The notes under the pieces were generated by a model that made no database searches, was not told where the DNA came from, and worked only from the letters and a program-made list of their open reading frames with translations. Positions 23,631-33,658 of a DNA stretch of 64,000 nucleotides are shown here, one piece after another; the stretch's first letter is position 1; each line of letters starts with the position of its first letter. The translations under genes were made by a program, and so were the position numbers. Source of the stretch: Leptodactylus fallax (Eukaryota > Chordata > Amphibia > Anura > Leptodactylidae). The stretch covers positions 3,844,001 through 3,908,000 of the forward strand of contig CAMRHE010000018.1 in the NCBI GenBank assembly GCA_947044405.1, given 5' to 3'.

Positions 23631-24837
23631 TCAGGGATCAGTCTCCAGCCGGGGCCTCCGAGTGGTCACCACCGCGGAGGATGCATGACGACGTCTGGGC
23701 TCCAATCGTTGCCAAACCGGTGGTGGGGGAGGGGGTGGAGAGAATAGCTCCCAGTCTGTTAAATCCGGCAGGGGAACATCCAATAGGTCACAGAAGAGAG
23801 GCAAATCCGCAAAAGAGCGAAGCGTAGTGGAGCGACCATCCCTACGAGCAATGAGAGCAAACGGAAATCCCCACCGGTAAGGAATTTGGTGCTCCTGAAG
23901 AATCTGGAGGAGGGGTCGGAGATGGCGGCGTTTCTGGAGGGTGATTAGCGACAGATCCTGATAGAATTGTAGTGGAGCTCCCTGAAACTCGAAGTCTTTG
24001 AGTTTGCGCACTTTGCTCATTATAGCCTCTTTAAGGGTGAAGTCGTGGAGGCAGCAGATGACATCACGGGGTGTGGCGGAAGATCCTCTGGGTCGAAGGG
24101 CTCGATGTGCCCTATCAAACTTAATCTTGTGGGACGGGGGGCTCCTGCAGTATAGTGTTGAAGACAGCCTCCAGCAGAACAGGCAGATCCTCAGATTGGT
24201 CAGCCTCTGGGAGTCCCTTGACGCGTATATTGTTGCGCCGGCCCCTGTTGTCAAGATCCTCCAAGTGGCGTTGCATGTCCCGTATAGCTGAACCCTGTTC
24301 AGTGGTAGTATCATGTAGTGAGGCAACATAGGCCCTGGTAGTGTCATGGTCATTCTCCAGCGTGTCCATTCGGTTAGCAATGGAGTGTAAATCAGTGCGG
24401 AGGGTAGCAATTTCAGATCGGAAGGATGCTGTGATTTCCGCAACCATACTTTTAAGGTCTTGTTTAGTAGTAAGTTGAGGAAGAAGGTCCGCCATGGATG
24501 ATGGTGCTGAAGATGGGCCTGGGATACAGCTCTGGGGGTACAGGACTGGAGGGGGGGAGCCATAATCCTTGGGAGTGCGGGGCAGAGGAGCCCCTACGCC
24601 AGCGTCCCTCACCACGCCATCCCCCTCTGAGCCATGGAGGGGGGGGGTGATGGGGGAAGATAGTAGCCGGGGGGCCACAGAGACCAGCTCTGTGGCCACA
24701 GGCTGCAACTCATCAGCGGTGCAGGAGGGAGCAGAGCCACTGACCTCAGAACTCCTTGAGAAGCTGGAAACATCCGGGGTCCTCTCATGCCGCTCTGCCA
24801 GGAGTGCTGGTGAAGCAGAATGTAGTTGCTGGGACAT
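23631..24837 (-). CDS. LINE ORF1: coiled-coil RNA-binding protein, one frameshift
   Basis: ORF1 proteins of L1-type elements trimerise through a coiled coil and coat the element RNA. I take ATG 24837 (MSQQLHSASPALLAERH) as start; MADLLPQL at 24495 is an alternative just before the coiled coil. The N-terminal 115 residues are Ser/Pro-rich and disordered. A heptad-like segment with many Leu, Ile and Asp follows (about 115-200), then NRGRRNNIRVKGLPE (about residue 205), the signature opening of the RNA-recognition domain. The frame breaks at about 24136-24141, a 6-G run, and continues as HKIKFDRAHRAL to the stop at 23631. The C-terminal domain has RDVICCLHDFTLKEAIM and FYQDLSLITLQKRR. The full protein would be about 400 residues. 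Confidence 0.85.
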
Positions 24838-25232
24838 CCCAGGGTGAGGAGACTGTGGGAGTACTCGTGCTGGGGAAACTCTGGGTTGCCCAGGCGCCGA
24901 CAGGGATCTCTGTTGAAGCGGCTCTCCGCTGGCTGACAGGGGGAGCGCGGGAGGAGAGAAGCTGCGCTGCGACCCCTGTGCCTGGAGAGCGGAGGAAATC
25001 CAAGATGGCCGCCCCGCAGCAGCCTGGCCCGGTAGAGAAGGCCGCTGGGCCAGAAAGGCGTCCAGGGTGCCCCCCCCCAGACCTCTCCACGGGCGCTGGG
25101 GTGCCCGGGGCCACCTTCCTCGGTAAGCGCTTGCCCATACTGCGCCTGCTGAGGGGTCCACGGGTCTCAGTAGCGAGCGGAGGAGCGGAGAAGGACCTGC
25201 GCGCGTGCTACTCCATGCGCGTCCAGGCCACG
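24838..25232 (-). promoter_or_regulatory. LINE 5' UTR, GC-rich internal promoter candidate
   Basis: The 395 bp upstream of ORF1 are GC- and CpG-rich, unlike the AT-rich surroundings. An internal promoter of this composition is usual in full-length L1-type elements. No specific factor site is claimed. The open frame continues through it, but its composition argues against extended coding. Confidence 0.5.
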
Positions 25233-25256
25233 CCAGATGTGTAACATTTTTATTTT
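25233..25256 (+). mobile_element. Short readable fragment of the outer TTAA repeat
   Basis: AGATGTGTAACATTTTTATTT matches 14065-14086 of the inner TTAA repeat (AGATGCGTAACATTTTTATT) apart from one base. It probably marks where the LINE entered the outer copy. Confidence 0.5.
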
Positions 25257-25570
25257 TCAGTTGGGGGTTGTTTGGGGGCTTATTCTTTGTGGGGGGATTT
25301 GGGTCCTTTTTGGTATTTTTTTGGGTTTTTGGGGGTTTTTTTATCACTTTTTTTTTTTTTTTTTAAAAGAAAAAAGAAAAAAAAATATTTGGGGTTTTTT
25401 TTTCCCTTTTTTTTTCCCCCCCCGCGCGCCGGGGGGGTAAAAAAATATTTAATTCCCTTTTGGGCCCCCGGGCCCGGGGGGGGGGGGGCCGGGGGGTTGT
25501 GTCCCCCCCCCCCCTTTAAGTGTGGGGGGGGGCCCCTATAATTTTTTTTTTTTAATAAAAAAAAAATTTT

Positions 25571-25611
<41 letters not shown>

Positions 25612-25640
25612 TTTTTTTTTTTTTGTTTTTGTTATGGGGG
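25257..25640. other. Second degraded tract, probable consensus failure
   Basis: The first 85 bp align in outline to 14086-14180 of the TTAA repeat, ending at the shared ATCAC, with mixed bases replaced by G or T. After that only homopolymer runs remain. It ends abruptly at 25640 inside a Tc1-like transposase, whose C-terminal half is missing. Confidence 0.8.
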
Positions 25641-25980
25641 GGCTTTTTCTTGGCCACTCTGCCCTGAAGGCCAGCATCCCTGAGTCGCCTCTTCACTGTA
25701 GACATTGACATTGGCGTTTTGCGAGTACTTTTTAATGAAGCTGCCAGTTGAGAACCTGTGAGGCGTCAATTTCTCAAACTAGAGACTCTAATGTACTTGT
25801 CTTGTTGCTCAGTTGTGCAGCGGCCTCCCACTTCTCTTTCTACTCTGGTTAGAGCCTGTTTGTGCTGTCCTCTGAAGGGAGTAGTACACACTGTTGTAGG
25901 AAATCTTCAGTTTCTTGGCAATTTCTCACATGGAATAGCCTTCATTACTAAGAACAAGAATAGACTGTCGAGTTTCACAT
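25641..25980 (-). pseudogene. Tc1-like transposase N-terminal remnant
   Basis: Minus-strand fragments of a third Tc1-like lineage. One frame gives SILVLSNEGYSM, a TGA stop, then EIAKKLKISYNSVYYSLQRT and SRKRSGRP, the paired-type DNA-binding region. After a frameshift, another gives KYIRVSSLR, and a last piece reads MSMSTVKRRLRDAGLQGRVA at 25711 and below. That is the DNA-binding half only; the catalytic DDE domain is lost in the degraded tract. At least one stop and two frameshifts make it non-functional. Confidence 0.75.
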
Positions 25981-25984
25981 GAAA

Positions 25985-26100
25985 GTTCAGCTCCCGACGT
26001 TGCCTGCTCAGTGCAGGTGGTATCGGCCAGTAACGTACTATTACGTCAAGTACCAGGCGCCCAGGATGTAATAGTATGTCACATGTTGCTAAGTGGTTAA
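25985..26100. repeat. Right-end fragment of a TTAA-type repeat
   Basis: Contains an imperfect hairpin, ACGTACTATTACGTC paired with GATGTAATAGTATGT, and ends AGTGGTTAA. This resembles the terminal hairpins and TTAA end of the large repeat at 9452-15146. Confidence 0.45.
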
Positions 26101-26240
26101 TAGAGCCCCAGGTAATAAAATAATCTTTTCACTTCTCTTTAGAGTTCCTCATTATCCAACTGCCGCATCCTTGTTACATACTTTCATATGTCATGTGTGG
26201 TAACATCACTACAGTGGGTCATTATTGACCTGAAGGTTAA

Positions 26241-26812
26241 AGTGACACTCCAATGTTTTTTTATCTGTAAAAGTAGATTCAAAGTATGCTATTGCTGATG
26301 CGATCACCCATGTCCAGTTCCTGATTTGTAAAAACAACAGCGCTAATGCTTAAATAAACTTTCCTTAGCCTTAGGCTGTGAGGATTATGTCACCAAAGGT
26401 CCTGGAAGCTGCAACAAACTGCTAATGATAACAATGAGGAAGGTAAGGGGGCATGGCAACCTGACTGTAAGAGAAGAGGGAAGTATGTAAAATAGGGGGG
26501 TTATAGGGAGCACATTAAGTTAAAGGCAGAGGAGGAACAGGCAGGCATTTTGTCAGAAGAGGTAGGACAGAGGAACAGGGGGGCAACACTCTGATGAATC
26601 TCACACATGGTAACTCTCAATAGTATCTGCCCGCAGCAGAAAGAGACCTGTTTGCAAAACAATCTATGCTAGAAAAAAGAGCTCACACTGATCATGTGAC
26701 TTATTGAAGAAGGTGAAAGCAAGATAAGGAAAGACACTGTGAATAGACTACTATTACTATTGAGGGGATGGTCTTTCAGACAATATAACAAATAAAAAAA
26801 AATCACTGGAGT
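26241..26812. mobile_element. Possible TTAA MITE
   Basis: Left end after TTAA reads AGTGACACTCCAATG; about 570 bp later CACTGGAGTGC reads as a partial inverted copy. The right TTAA is not clean (CATAATTTAG), so the boundaries are uncertain. Confidence 0.35.
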
Positions 26813-26815
26813 GCA

Positions 26816-27800
26816 TAATTTAGAGGTTTGTTTATGTACGACATTATATTGTGAGGAATCCCAGAGGTGTTCGTATTGAAAATCTGTAAAGCTAGTTTAA
26901 CTATTGCATTATGTATATATTTTATGCATATATATGTATGAATCATGTATATGTATTATGTTACATTCTATTTGTTTGACAGGAGAAATTCTGGTACCTC
27001 CCTTGCATTGAATTGTATACAACTGCAGCTCACATCCGATAGTTATGTATAACATTTTGTTCTAACAACACTTATCTGGATACAAGTGTAGTTCTTCCAC
27101 TGTGAAGTTCATCTCATCGGTGTATATTTCAAATGACCTGTAAAATCCTCCCCCTTCACCTTAGCATATTATAAGTGAGTACTTTTTGGGCCTCTTGTTT
27201 TGTGACATGTAAATTAAGGTAATAATTAAAATAACTTCAATCTGCTGTACCCTCTTCTCTTTATATAAATTATAGCAAGTTTTATGCAAATCACATAGCA
27301 ATAGACGTAGCTTATAAACAACATCCCTTGTGTGTATTAATGTCTGACTAGTAATTTAATGGCAGCCGTAGGCATAAACAAAAGTTTATTAAAAGAGAAC
27401 TGTAAGTAAAAGATCTGAAGACCAAAGTGCCTATACCCTGTATATTAGGATGTTTCCATTAAAAAGCGCTAGATCATTTTAAAGTATATGATTTTATAGA
27501 ACATTGCCATCTATATACATGTATTCAGAAGACAATTAAATACTGTAAATTTGCCTGTTTTCTGTTCAAATAATATAATATGATTTTATGTATTTAGATT
27601 ATTACTCACAAAGAAAAATTAACAAATTAATTACATCAGATTGTCAGATAATCAATAGAAGGGCTACACTGTCTAGTAGATTGTGACTCCTCATGACACA
27701 CCATTCTCTCCTAAATCTTCTGGCATTTTGAGAACTAGTAGCCTGATGGCAGACCTTGACTGGACATCAAATAGCAGCCCATGCAAGAACTATTAATATT
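26816..27800. other. AT-rich sequence without a gene
   Basis: No open frame of note, no transposon terminus and no RNA gene recognised in about 1 kb. Confidence 0.5.
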
Positions 27801-28157
27801 TTACTGACACCTTTTTAGGTGCTTTAGGCAGTGGACAGGGTTTAGCATGGGCACTCCGCAGCTGCAGTGATGCTGTGTGTGTGGTGGCACATTTATATTA
27901 TTTCCAGCATAAACTTTTTTGGCAGTTTGGGCTACAGTAGCATTTCTTTTAGGATTGGACCAGACAGGCAAGTCTTCACTTTCCATGTTCATGGCCACCA
28001 CTGACTGGTTGTACTTTCTTGTACAACTTATGATGGGTAATAACCACTTCATAAAGGCTGCCTTCCACAAGACCTGCCTTTTTGGAGAAACTTCGAAGTA
28101 GATAGCTGTCACAAATTGATTTTTTACAAAGTTGCACAGATCCTTACACTTGCCCAT
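27801..28157 (-). pseudogene. Tc1-like transposase N-terminal remnant
   Basis: A 118-codon minus-strand frame that starts MGKCKDLCNFVKNQFV and contains NATVAQTAKKVYAGN and VPMLNPVHCLKHLKRC. In intact Tc1-like transposases these correspond to the start (MGK-KDLS-F-K-QIV), the second helix-turn-helix (RATVAQIAEKVNAG) and the linker to the catalytic domain. The text between is heavily altered, and the frame stops before the first catalytic Asp. It is an old remnant, and a different lineage from the other four in the window. I did not find its terminal repeats. Family consensus is from memory. Confidence 0.6.
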
Positions 28158-28644
28158 TTATCCTTTATCCATCACTCCAGCTTCAGTTATTGACTGTTCA
28201 GTTGCAAAAACAAGTTTATTGCATAGATAAATTAGCAGAACTAAGCTTACTCTATAAATATAGTACAAAAACCATGCTTATGTTTGCCTTTATCAGAAGA
28301 AAAATACATCATTGCAAAAAAACAAAGGCAAAAAAAAATCCTTCATTACATCATACTGCATGGGCCAGCTACTGTTGGAGAAGCAGAAGAGAGGCAACTG
28401 CTTCATGGTGCCCATCAAGATTACACTTAGCTCTCGAATGCGCTTTCTGTATAGTGCAGCTTGGTAACTGAACTAAGAAAGACCCCAAGGTAAGGATAGC
28501 AACATTATGCTCAGTGGTGGGAGAAGACTGCATGGTTATTAGCAACCCAAACTCTCTGATATCAATAAGCATGAGATACATAAAGTTCTGAATGTATTAC
28601 AGAGCTATTTTATTCCAGCATTTATTCCAGCATGTAACCTTATA

Positions 28645-29734
28645 CAGTGGAGAAAAAAAGTATTTAGTCAGACACCAATTGTGCAAGTTCTCCCATTTAA
28701 AAAGATGAGAGAGGCCTGTAATTGACATCATAGGTAGACCTCAACTATGAGAGACAAAATGAGAAAACAAATCCAGAAAATCACATTGTCTGATTTTTAA
28801 AGAATTTATTTGCAAATTATGGTGGAAAATAAGTTTTTGGTCAATAACAAAAGTTCATCTCAATACTTTGTTATATATCCTTTGTTGGCAATGACAGAGA
28901 TCAAACGTTTTCTGTAAGTCTTCACAAGGTTGGCACACACTGTTGCTGGTATGTTGGCCCATTCCTCCATGCAGATCTCCTCTAGAGCAGTGATGTTTTG
29001 GGGCTGTCACTGGGCAACACGGACTTTCAACTCCCTCCAAAGGGAGGCGTAGTGTGTTACTGATGGTAGCCTTTGCTACGTTAGTCCCAACTTTCTGCAG
29101 GTCATTCACTAGGTCCCCCCGTGTGGTTCTGGGATTTTTGCTCACCGTTCTTGTGATCATTTTGACTCCACAGGGTGAAATCTTGTGTGGAGCCCCTGAT
29201 CGAGGGAGATTATCAGTGGTCTTGTTTGTCTTCCATTTTCTAATTATTGCTCCCACAGTTGATTTCTTCACACCAAGCTGCTTGCCTATTGCAGATTCAG
29301 TCTTCCCAGACTGGTGCAGGTCTACAATTTTGTTTCTGGTGTCCTTCCACAGCTCTTTGGTTTTCACCATAGTGGAGTTTGGAGTGTGACAGTTTGAGGT
29401 TGTAGACAGATGTCTTTTATACTGATAACAATATCAAACAGGTGCCATTACTACAGGTAATGAGTGGAGGACAGAGGAGCCTCTTAAAGAAGAAGTTACA
29501 GGTCTGTGAGAGCCAGAAATCTTGCTTGTTTGTAGGTGACCAAATACTTATTTTCCATCATAATTTACAAATAAATTTTTAAAAAACCAGACAATGTGAT
29601 TTTCTAGATATGTTTTCTCATTTTGTCTCTCACAGTTGAGGTCTACCTATGATGTCAATTACAGGCCTCTCTCATCTTTTTAAGTGGGAGAACTTGCACA
29701 ATTGGTGGCTGACTAAATACTTTTTTCCCCACTG
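28645..29734 (-). mobile_element. Tc1-like transposon, internally deleted, 1090 bp
   Basis: Flanked by TA (28643-28644 and 29735-29736). The left end CAGTGGAGAAAAAAAGTATT and the right end, its mirror image ending TTTTTTCCCCACTG, extend into an inverted repeat of more than 150 bp. The element is about 500 bp shorter than a full-length relative, because the middle of the transposase is missing. It is a typical deletion derivative that could only have moved in trans. Confidence 0.9.
28855..29370 (-). pseudogene. Tc1-like transposase with catalytic core deleted
   Basis: Starts [20 protein letters not shown] at 29370 and keeps both DNA-binding segments ([46 protein letters not shown]). Directly after SNTLR, near 29045, the sequence jumps to what should be the C-terminal region downstream of the catalytic Glu. 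The join is out of frame, so the last 60 codons are nonsense in this reading, although the DNA still matches the family's 3' end. All three catalytic residues are gone. The single clean deletion, together with well-preserved flanks, suggests abortive gap repair after excision of an intact copy. Confidence 0.85.
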
Positions 29735-30011
29735 TATATGAGAGGTACCTTCAATACCACTAATCAAGGTCTATCAGATACTATAGATCTGTATGTGATA
29801 AAGATGAGACAGCTTGCAGCAACTCACTACATTTTGGACTCTATTCGGGCATTAACAATAGCTACATATGCCTTTTGGGATTGCCACTGTGCCAGAAAAA
29901 TATCTTCATAGACAACATGAAGCAGTAAAAGGCCTGCATGTAGTAAAAGTTATTGCAGACATTACTGAAGAAGCCATAAAGGTTAGCACTAGAATCTGAT
30001 TGGATTATTAA

Positions 30012-30445
30012 AGGGTCCAAAAATGGACCAATATATAATTTTTTAAATCGGCCAGGGGCGGGTTAAAAAAAAAAAAAAAACTTACTCCCCTTTCCCCGAT
30101 ACTCCAGTGCCTCCCAGTGTGGTCCGGTCCAGTGTTATCTTCTGAATGGAAGTCCCCGCCACACCTGACCACTGAGGCCAATCAGCGGCCTCAGCAAAGG
30201 CCACTTGATGTCACTACCTGTGACATCCCGGGGTCTCTTCCTGAGGCCACTTATTGGCCTCTGCAGTCACGTGACCTCTGAGGGCAATCAACAACTTCAA
30301 TGGAAGGGATCCGTGTCATCACAGCAGTTCCACTTTGTCAAGACATCGGAGTAGCAGTACCAGAGCATGCTGGGAGCACCCAGAGCACCGAGGATAGGTG
30401 AGTATGATTTATTCAAACATTTTTTTTCACCCCTGTACAACCTTT
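30012..30445. mobile_element. TTAA MITE (AGGGGTTGTCC family), degraded
   Basis: TTAA at 30008-30011 is followed by AGGGTCC; the right end GTACAACCTT is followed by TTAA at 30446-30449. The interior has the CCTCCCAGTGTGGTCCGGTCC block also seen at 42250, linking the two copies. Confidence 0.55.
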
Positions 30446-30449
30446 TTAA

Positions 30450-30700
30450 GGTATGTTCACATGGTAGAATCTGGCACTAATTACCTAATGAAAATAAGCA
30501 CCCTGATTGTTCTTGCCATTGATTCCGCAGTCTGTGGCACATGACACACTGCTGATTAGGCTCATTTATCTTAGCCTAATCAGCGAGGAAAAGACCTCCT
30601 TTCCTCTGCAGAGAGTAGGATGGAAAATGGATGGAAAATCTTTATTGTCTACCATCTCCACATACCCATAGAGAGAGCATGAAAACTGAGCCTAAAATCT
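30450..30700. repeat. Left fragment of a Harbinger-like MITE
   Basis: GGTATGTTCACATGGTAGAATCTGGC-type sequence (from 30450) parallels 49233. No matching right end is found. Confidence 0.4.
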
Positions 30701-30705
30701 ATTAA

Positions 30706-31091
30706 AGAGCACATCTGACCACCTCCAATTCCAGCTCTTGACATCATTTAATAGCTGCTACTTCACTGATTCTGGAACACTTGGAATTGTTTCTGTTAGT
30801 TTTGGTGCATGATATGCTATTTAGGCTCTGTGCTGTCAGGCAGGTGGTGTGATTCTGACTCTGGCTGCCTCTGATTGAAGCTCTGAATCACACCCCCTGC
30901 CTGACACTGCCCTTCTGACATTACAGAGCTTAAATAGCACATCAGGCATCTAAACTACCTGCTAGTGTTGCATTGTTGCTCAGGAATGGTGGGGGCTAGA
31001 AAAAAAATTTCAACTGTGCTGGAATTAGTGAAGCAGCATCTATTCACAGATGCTAAGAACCTGAAGTGGTGGAGGTGGCGAAAGGTCCTAT
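30706..31091. mobile_element. TTAA MITE, 386 bp
   Basis: TTAA flanks at 30702-30705 and 31092-31095. The left end AGAGCACATCTGACCACC and the right end, whose complement reads ATAGGACCTTTCGCCACC, share the CCACCTCCA core. It is non-coding. It resembles the element at 52229 at its outermost bases. Confidence 0.6.
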
Positions 31092-31481
31092 TTAAAAAGA
31101 ATCTGTGACTGAGGCTATATTCTGTACCATACATGGGACATTTACTAATGGCTTGCATCCAGATTCAAAGTCAGAACTGTCTTTCAAAATTATTACACAT
31201 CTTTCAAATGTATGTGAACCTCTACTCAGAATGACAGACAATGTTTGAGCTTGTCAATCCAGCCTTAATGAAGCCCTACATCAAATAAAAAGACTTCTAA
31301 ACACCCAGTATGTAATGATAGTGAAAAGGGACTTTGAGCAACTATTTGGCAAGAAGGTCAGCCAGTTATTTTTGCATTGTGTACACTGTTTTCAACTCAT
31401 CAAAGGTATGCACAGATTGAGTGTGAGAAGATCAATCAGTATTTACATATTACTGAGACTGATCTTAAGCCACTAGAGAAC

Positions 31482-32093
31482 TGTAAGGGAATTGCTAGAA
31501 GAGCAATTCCCCAGTAGCTGCTGGTGAACCCTGGGGGAAGGGGCATGACAAGACAGTGATCCGTAAGCTGAATCTCCCCCCCCCCCATCCCTGCCTACTT
31601 TCCTGAACTGCACTAGGCGACAGAAGACAACTGGGCGGCAGTCCCTTCATATGATATAAGCGATGACACAGAACGCAGACAAGACAAACAACAAAAGGGA
31701 GGTCAGCTAGCCAAGGCATCGCTACCGGTCAAGCAGCGCAGTACAGAATCAAAATCCGAGAGAATAGTCAAGCCAGAGGTCAAGAATATGTATAGAGATA
31801 ACAAACAGCAAAGAGTAAATAGCCAGCACGTACAAGGCAATAGTTCCAGACTTGATAGGAAGATAGGCTGTCAATCACACAGGCAAGGCTAAGATTAACT
31901 ATTAGAGGAACAGAGGGAAACCAAGGTGTAAGAGATGGGTGTGGTGGAAAATCAGTTACAGAGGTGAGGGGATAGGATAGTGTTCAGACTGAGTACAAGA
32001 ACCTAAACAAAGAATGATATCCGGACACGCCTCCTGTGCCATAGCCTGCGACCAGAGGATGGCGCAGAGGCCCGAACGGGCAAAGATGTTACA
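31482..32093. mobile_element. Solo LTR, family 2, copy 1
   Basis: Begins TGTAAGGGAATTGCTAG and ends AAGATGTTACA, with a perfect 5-bp duplication AGAAC on both sides (31477-31481 and 32094-32098). It is 612 bp with no internal retroelement sequence. A relative at 33022 lies in the same orientation 1.5 kb away. Confidence 0.82.
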
Positions 32094-32174
32094 AGAACAT
32101 TTTTAAAAACTTTCTCCTAGGAGCACCAAAATGGTTACAGAGCATGATGCTACAGCCGGAAAAATACAACCTAA

Positions 32175-32362
32175 GGCTAAGGCCCCACACTGCTGAAACG
32201 CAGCGTTTTTTGTTGCAGATTTTGCTGGGGGTTTTTTTTGAGCCAGGGGTGGATTGAGCAGAAGATATAAATATAGCTACTTCCTATAAATTTCCCATTC
32301 CTTTTTCAGCTATTTTTGGCTTTGGTTCCAAAAAACGCAGCAAAATCTGCAACGTCTCAGCC
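32175..32362. mobile_element. Harbinger-like MITE (GGCTAAGGCCCC family), degraded right end
   Basis: TAA followed by GGCTAAGGCCCCACACTGC, with the same interior as 3495-3713 (AAACGCAGCGTTTTTTGTTG). The right terminus is eroded to GTCTCAGCC. Confidence 0.6.
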
Positions 32363-33021
32363 AGAATGTGGTCTACAGAAAGGGTCAGAAATGTGTATTG
32401 CAGACTTCTTATCAAGGGTAGTATTACCTCACAAAACACAGGATAAGGATACTTTGGATTATGAGACATTCTGAATAAAAGAAGAGGATACATTTTATAG
32501 AGAGCTAAAACAAATAAACTTCCATAGAAGTGAATGGGAGTTGTGGAAGCAGCGTAGAGTAGTGTGCATTGTTTCTGTAACTCCTATTCACTTGTATGGG
32601 AGTTACAGAAACAGTGCAGCTCAGAGCTACATTGTTTATGTACAGCCGACTGTAGGTGAAAGTCTTCTTAGTGAGGTCACAGCTGGATGAGTAGTGGGGC
32701 ACAAGGCTTGGGCTCATTTTAGATAGGTGTGGGTCTTTTGTGGGGAAAACCCCTTTAATACTATGTGACACCTTTACTTTATGAACTATTTGTCTTTGAG
32801 CTGCATGATATTATTTTGTGTATGCACAGTCTATGCACTGTACAGCATTATTTGACCTGTGTACTCAGATGAAAAGATCATATGATGAAATGATCATAGT
32901 CCACACTAATAGCATTCCACATATTGTTGCCTAATTTTTTGCTCTTTACCATGTGAAAGTTATAGAGGGGATTTATCAAAAGTTGTGTTTCATATGTCAG
33001 TCTTATTCCTCTGTGTGCTGC

Positions 33022-33653
33022 GGTAAGGGGATTGCTAGAGGAGCAATTCCCCAGTAGCTGCTGGTTATCCCTGGAGGGAGGGGCACAACAAGACAGTGGA
33101 GCCCTAAGCTGAACCCCCCCCCCCCACTGTCCCTGCCTGCTTGTCTGAACTGTCCTAGTCAACAGCCGACAACTGGGCGTTGATCCCTTCTTAATATAAG
33201 TGATAACACAGAACGCAGACAGAACAAACAACAACAAATGGGAGGTAAGCTAGCCAAGGGGTCGGTAACAGTCAAGCAATGCAGTACAGAGTCAAAATCC
33301 AAGAGGATAGTCAAAGGTAAGCCAGAGGTCAGGAATAAGAATACAGGTAACAAAAACAGCAAAGAGTAAATAGCCAATACGCACAAGGCAATAGCAAGTG
33401 CCAGTATGAATGTGAGCAAACAATAAATAGAAAGCAAGACCCCGCCTCAGACTTTATAGGACAATAGGCTGTCAATCACACAGGTAAGGCTAAAATTAAC
33501 TATTAGTGGAGCAGAGGGAAATTAAGGTAAAGGAGATGGGTGTGGTGGAAAATCAACTAATAGGTGAGGAAATAGGACAGTGTTCAGACAATACAAGAAA
33601 AACCCAGCATGCATCCGGATGGCGCAGAAGCTCGAATAGGTGCGGACGTAACA
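33022..33653. mobile_element. Solo LTR, family 2, copy 2
   Basis: Begins GGTAAGGGGATTGCTAG (the initial T of TG is lost) and ends GGACGTAACA. The flanks GCTGC (33017-33021) and GTTGC (33654-33658) match at four of five positions. The long shared body with the copy at 31482 includes GAGCAATTCCCCAGTAGCTG. A TATAAAG on the minus strand near 33450 hints at minus orientation. Confidence 0.78.
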
Positions 33654-33658
33654 GTTGC

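Larger units (their letters stand above)
19021..25232 (-). mobile_element. L1/Tx1-type LINE, nearly full length
   Basis: A non-LTR retrotransposon in minus orientation: 5' UTR at 24838-25232, ORF1, an inter-ORF gap, ORF2 with endonuclease and reverse transcriptase, and a 3' UTR ending at a CAATAAAATTACAG signal (about 19021-19034). Each ORF is broken only by frameshifts at or near runs of G. Tx1-like affinity is suggested by ORF2 wording (SLFADDVLLTL) and would need a tree. The 3' flank is the degraded tract; the 5' flank (from about 25233) looks like the outer TTAA repeat. No target duplication can be checked. Confidence 0.88.

Noticed and set aside
19964..25244. Plus-strand frames opposite the LINE (for example 21826-22230 and 24756-25244)
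   Set aside because: They are antisense shadows of ORF1 and ORF2; the minus-strand frames carry the recognisable motifs.
25272..25711. Open frames across the second degraded tract, one joined to a transposase start
   Set aside because: Only the part beyond 25640 is real transposase sequence; the rest is homopolymer.
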